Shown: piece after piece, positions 5,993 to 6,456 of the stretch
How the letters are laid out: every line of letters begins with the position of its first letter
How positions within the stretch are numbered: position 1 is the first letter of the stretch
NCBI GenBank assembly: GCA_964424805.1
Contig: CAYRKH010000126.1
Span: 1 to 6,456 of the forward strand
Length of the DNA: 6,456 nt
Source of the DNA: IDS-8 sp964424805
GTDB taxonomy: Bacteria; Pseudomonadota; Gammaproteobacteria; Steroidobacterales; Woeseiaceae
Direction: 5' to 3'
Program-made: the position numbers and the translations under genes
The notes under the pieces: model-generated
Database searches by the model: none
The model's input: only the letters and a program-made list of their open reading frames with translations
Told to the model about the DNA's origin: nothing

Positions 5993-6026
5993 CCTGCAGG
6001 GACGCGCATTTTCGCGCCCCTGCAGG
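5993..6026. terminator. Strong hairpin between convergent genes, possible bidirectional terminator
   Basis: Positions 5993-6006 pair with 6013-6026 as a 14-bp stem with one A-C mismatch (6002/6017) and the loop CATTTT. It lies between the stop codons of the SH3 gene and ppsA, where a bidirectional terminator is expected. However, the T-run (5987-5991) lies before the stem on the plus strand and there is no T-run after it on either strand, so it does not fit the standard intrinsic model. Each arm contains the 8-base palindrome CCTGCAGG. Confidence 0.45.
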
Positions 6027-6053
6027 GCGTCCCTTCGCCGCTCGCCCGGGTGG

Positions 6054-6456
6054 CTACGCTACCGCTTCGCCCGCGAGGAACATCCAGGTTTCGACGACCG
6101 TGTCCGGGTTGAGGGACAGGCTGTCGATGCCTTGCTCTACCAGCCAGTGCGCGAGATCCGGGTGATCCGACGGGCCCTGCCCGCAGATGCCGACGTACTT
6201 GCCGCGAGCCTTGCAGGCCTTGATCGCGAGCGCGAGCATCGCCTTCACGGCCTCATCGCGCTCGTCGAAAAGGTCGGCGATCAGGGCGGAGTCGCGGTCG
6301 AGCCCGAGCGTCAGCTGGGTCATGTCGTTCGAGCCGATCGACATGCCGTCGAAGTACTCGAGGTAGCTGTCTGCGAGCAGCGCGTTCGTCGGCAGCTCGC
6401 ACATCATGATGACCTTCAGCCCGTCCTCGCCGCGCTTGAGCCCGTTCTTCTCCAGT
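6054..6456 (-). CDS. ppsA: Phosphoenolpyruvate synthase, C-terminal part (runs off window)
   Basis: This is the 3' end of the gene for pyruvate, water dikinase, which converts pyruvate, ATP and water to phosphoenolpyruvate, AMP and phosphate in gluconeogenesis. Only the last 133 residues are in the window; the 5' part lies beyond position 6456. The fragment is the end of the PEP/pyruvate-binding TIM barrel. It contains GLKVIMMCELPTNALLA (12-28 of the fragment), the signature GSNDMTQLTLGLDRDS (41-56), the catalytic-cysteine region GICGQGPSDHPD (89-100) and SLSLNPDTVVETW (112-124). It closely resembles E. coli PpsA, which is normally about 790 residues long. The frame is intact to the window edge; internal methionines at 6407 and 6404 are not starts. 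The gene converges on the SH3-domain gene across two hairpins. Confidence 0.95.
   Translation of the reverse strand, partial: LEKNGLKRGEDGLKVIMMCELPTNALLADSYLEYFDGMSIGSNDMTQLTLGLDRDSALIADLFDERDEAVKAMLALAIKACKARGKYVGICGQGPSDHPDLAHWLVEQGIDSLSLNPDTVVETWMFLAGEAVA

Noticed and set aside
1..6456. A novel defence, mobile or biosynthetic system
   Set aside because: Every gene is a recognised core or widespread family in a normal arrangement. I see no recombinases, toxin-antitoxin pairs, repeats of CRISPR type, reverse transcriptases or compositional islands.

Overview
This is an ordinary, gene-dense, high-GC chromosomal segment of a bacterium, most likely a gammaproteobacterium. The evidence is the conserved block dnaX-ybaB-recR, the head-to-head rsgA/orn pair, an Orn and a PpsA C-terminus that both closely resemble their Escherichia coli counterparts, and a YgiM/TIGR04211-type SH3 membrane protein. 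I cannot assign an order or genus from the sequence alone. There are no RNA genes, insertion sequences, CRISPR arrays or signs of recent transfer, and no gene-free stretch longer than about 100 bases.

Layout. (1) Positions 45-2990, plus strand: dnaX (clamp-loader ATPase subunit), ybaB (nucleoid-associated protein), recR (recombination mediator) and a HIT-family nucleotide hydrolase. All are packed with gaps of 3 to 20 bases and are probably co-transcribed. (2) Positions 2987-3916, minus strand: rsgA, a 30S-assembly GTPase. It converges on the HIT gene so tightly that the two stop codons share a CTAG tetranucleotide. (3) Positions 3989-5196, plus strand: orn (oligoribonuclease), diverging from rsgA, then a DUF938 methyltransferase whose GTG start overlaps the orn stop as GTGA. 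(4) Positions 5294-5974, plus strand: an exported, membrane-anchored SH3b/coiled-coil protein with its own possible promoter. (5) Positions 6054-6456, minus strand: the last 133 codons of ppsA (phosphoenolpyruvate synthase). It runs off the window and converges on the SH3 gene across two strong hairpins.

The first block handles replication and repair, and rsgA and orn handle ribosome assembly and the final step of RNA turnover. The remaining genes are a methyltransferase of unknown substrate, an envelope protein of unknown role and a gluconeogenic enzyme. I found no convincing novel system. The points worth a second look are small: a compact rsgA/orn divergent promoter where both messages may be leaderless or nearly so, a 10-bp palindrome in its centre, two tandem hairpins between the SH3 gene and ppsA, no recognisable frameshift site in dnaX, and the coupled orn-DUF938 pair.
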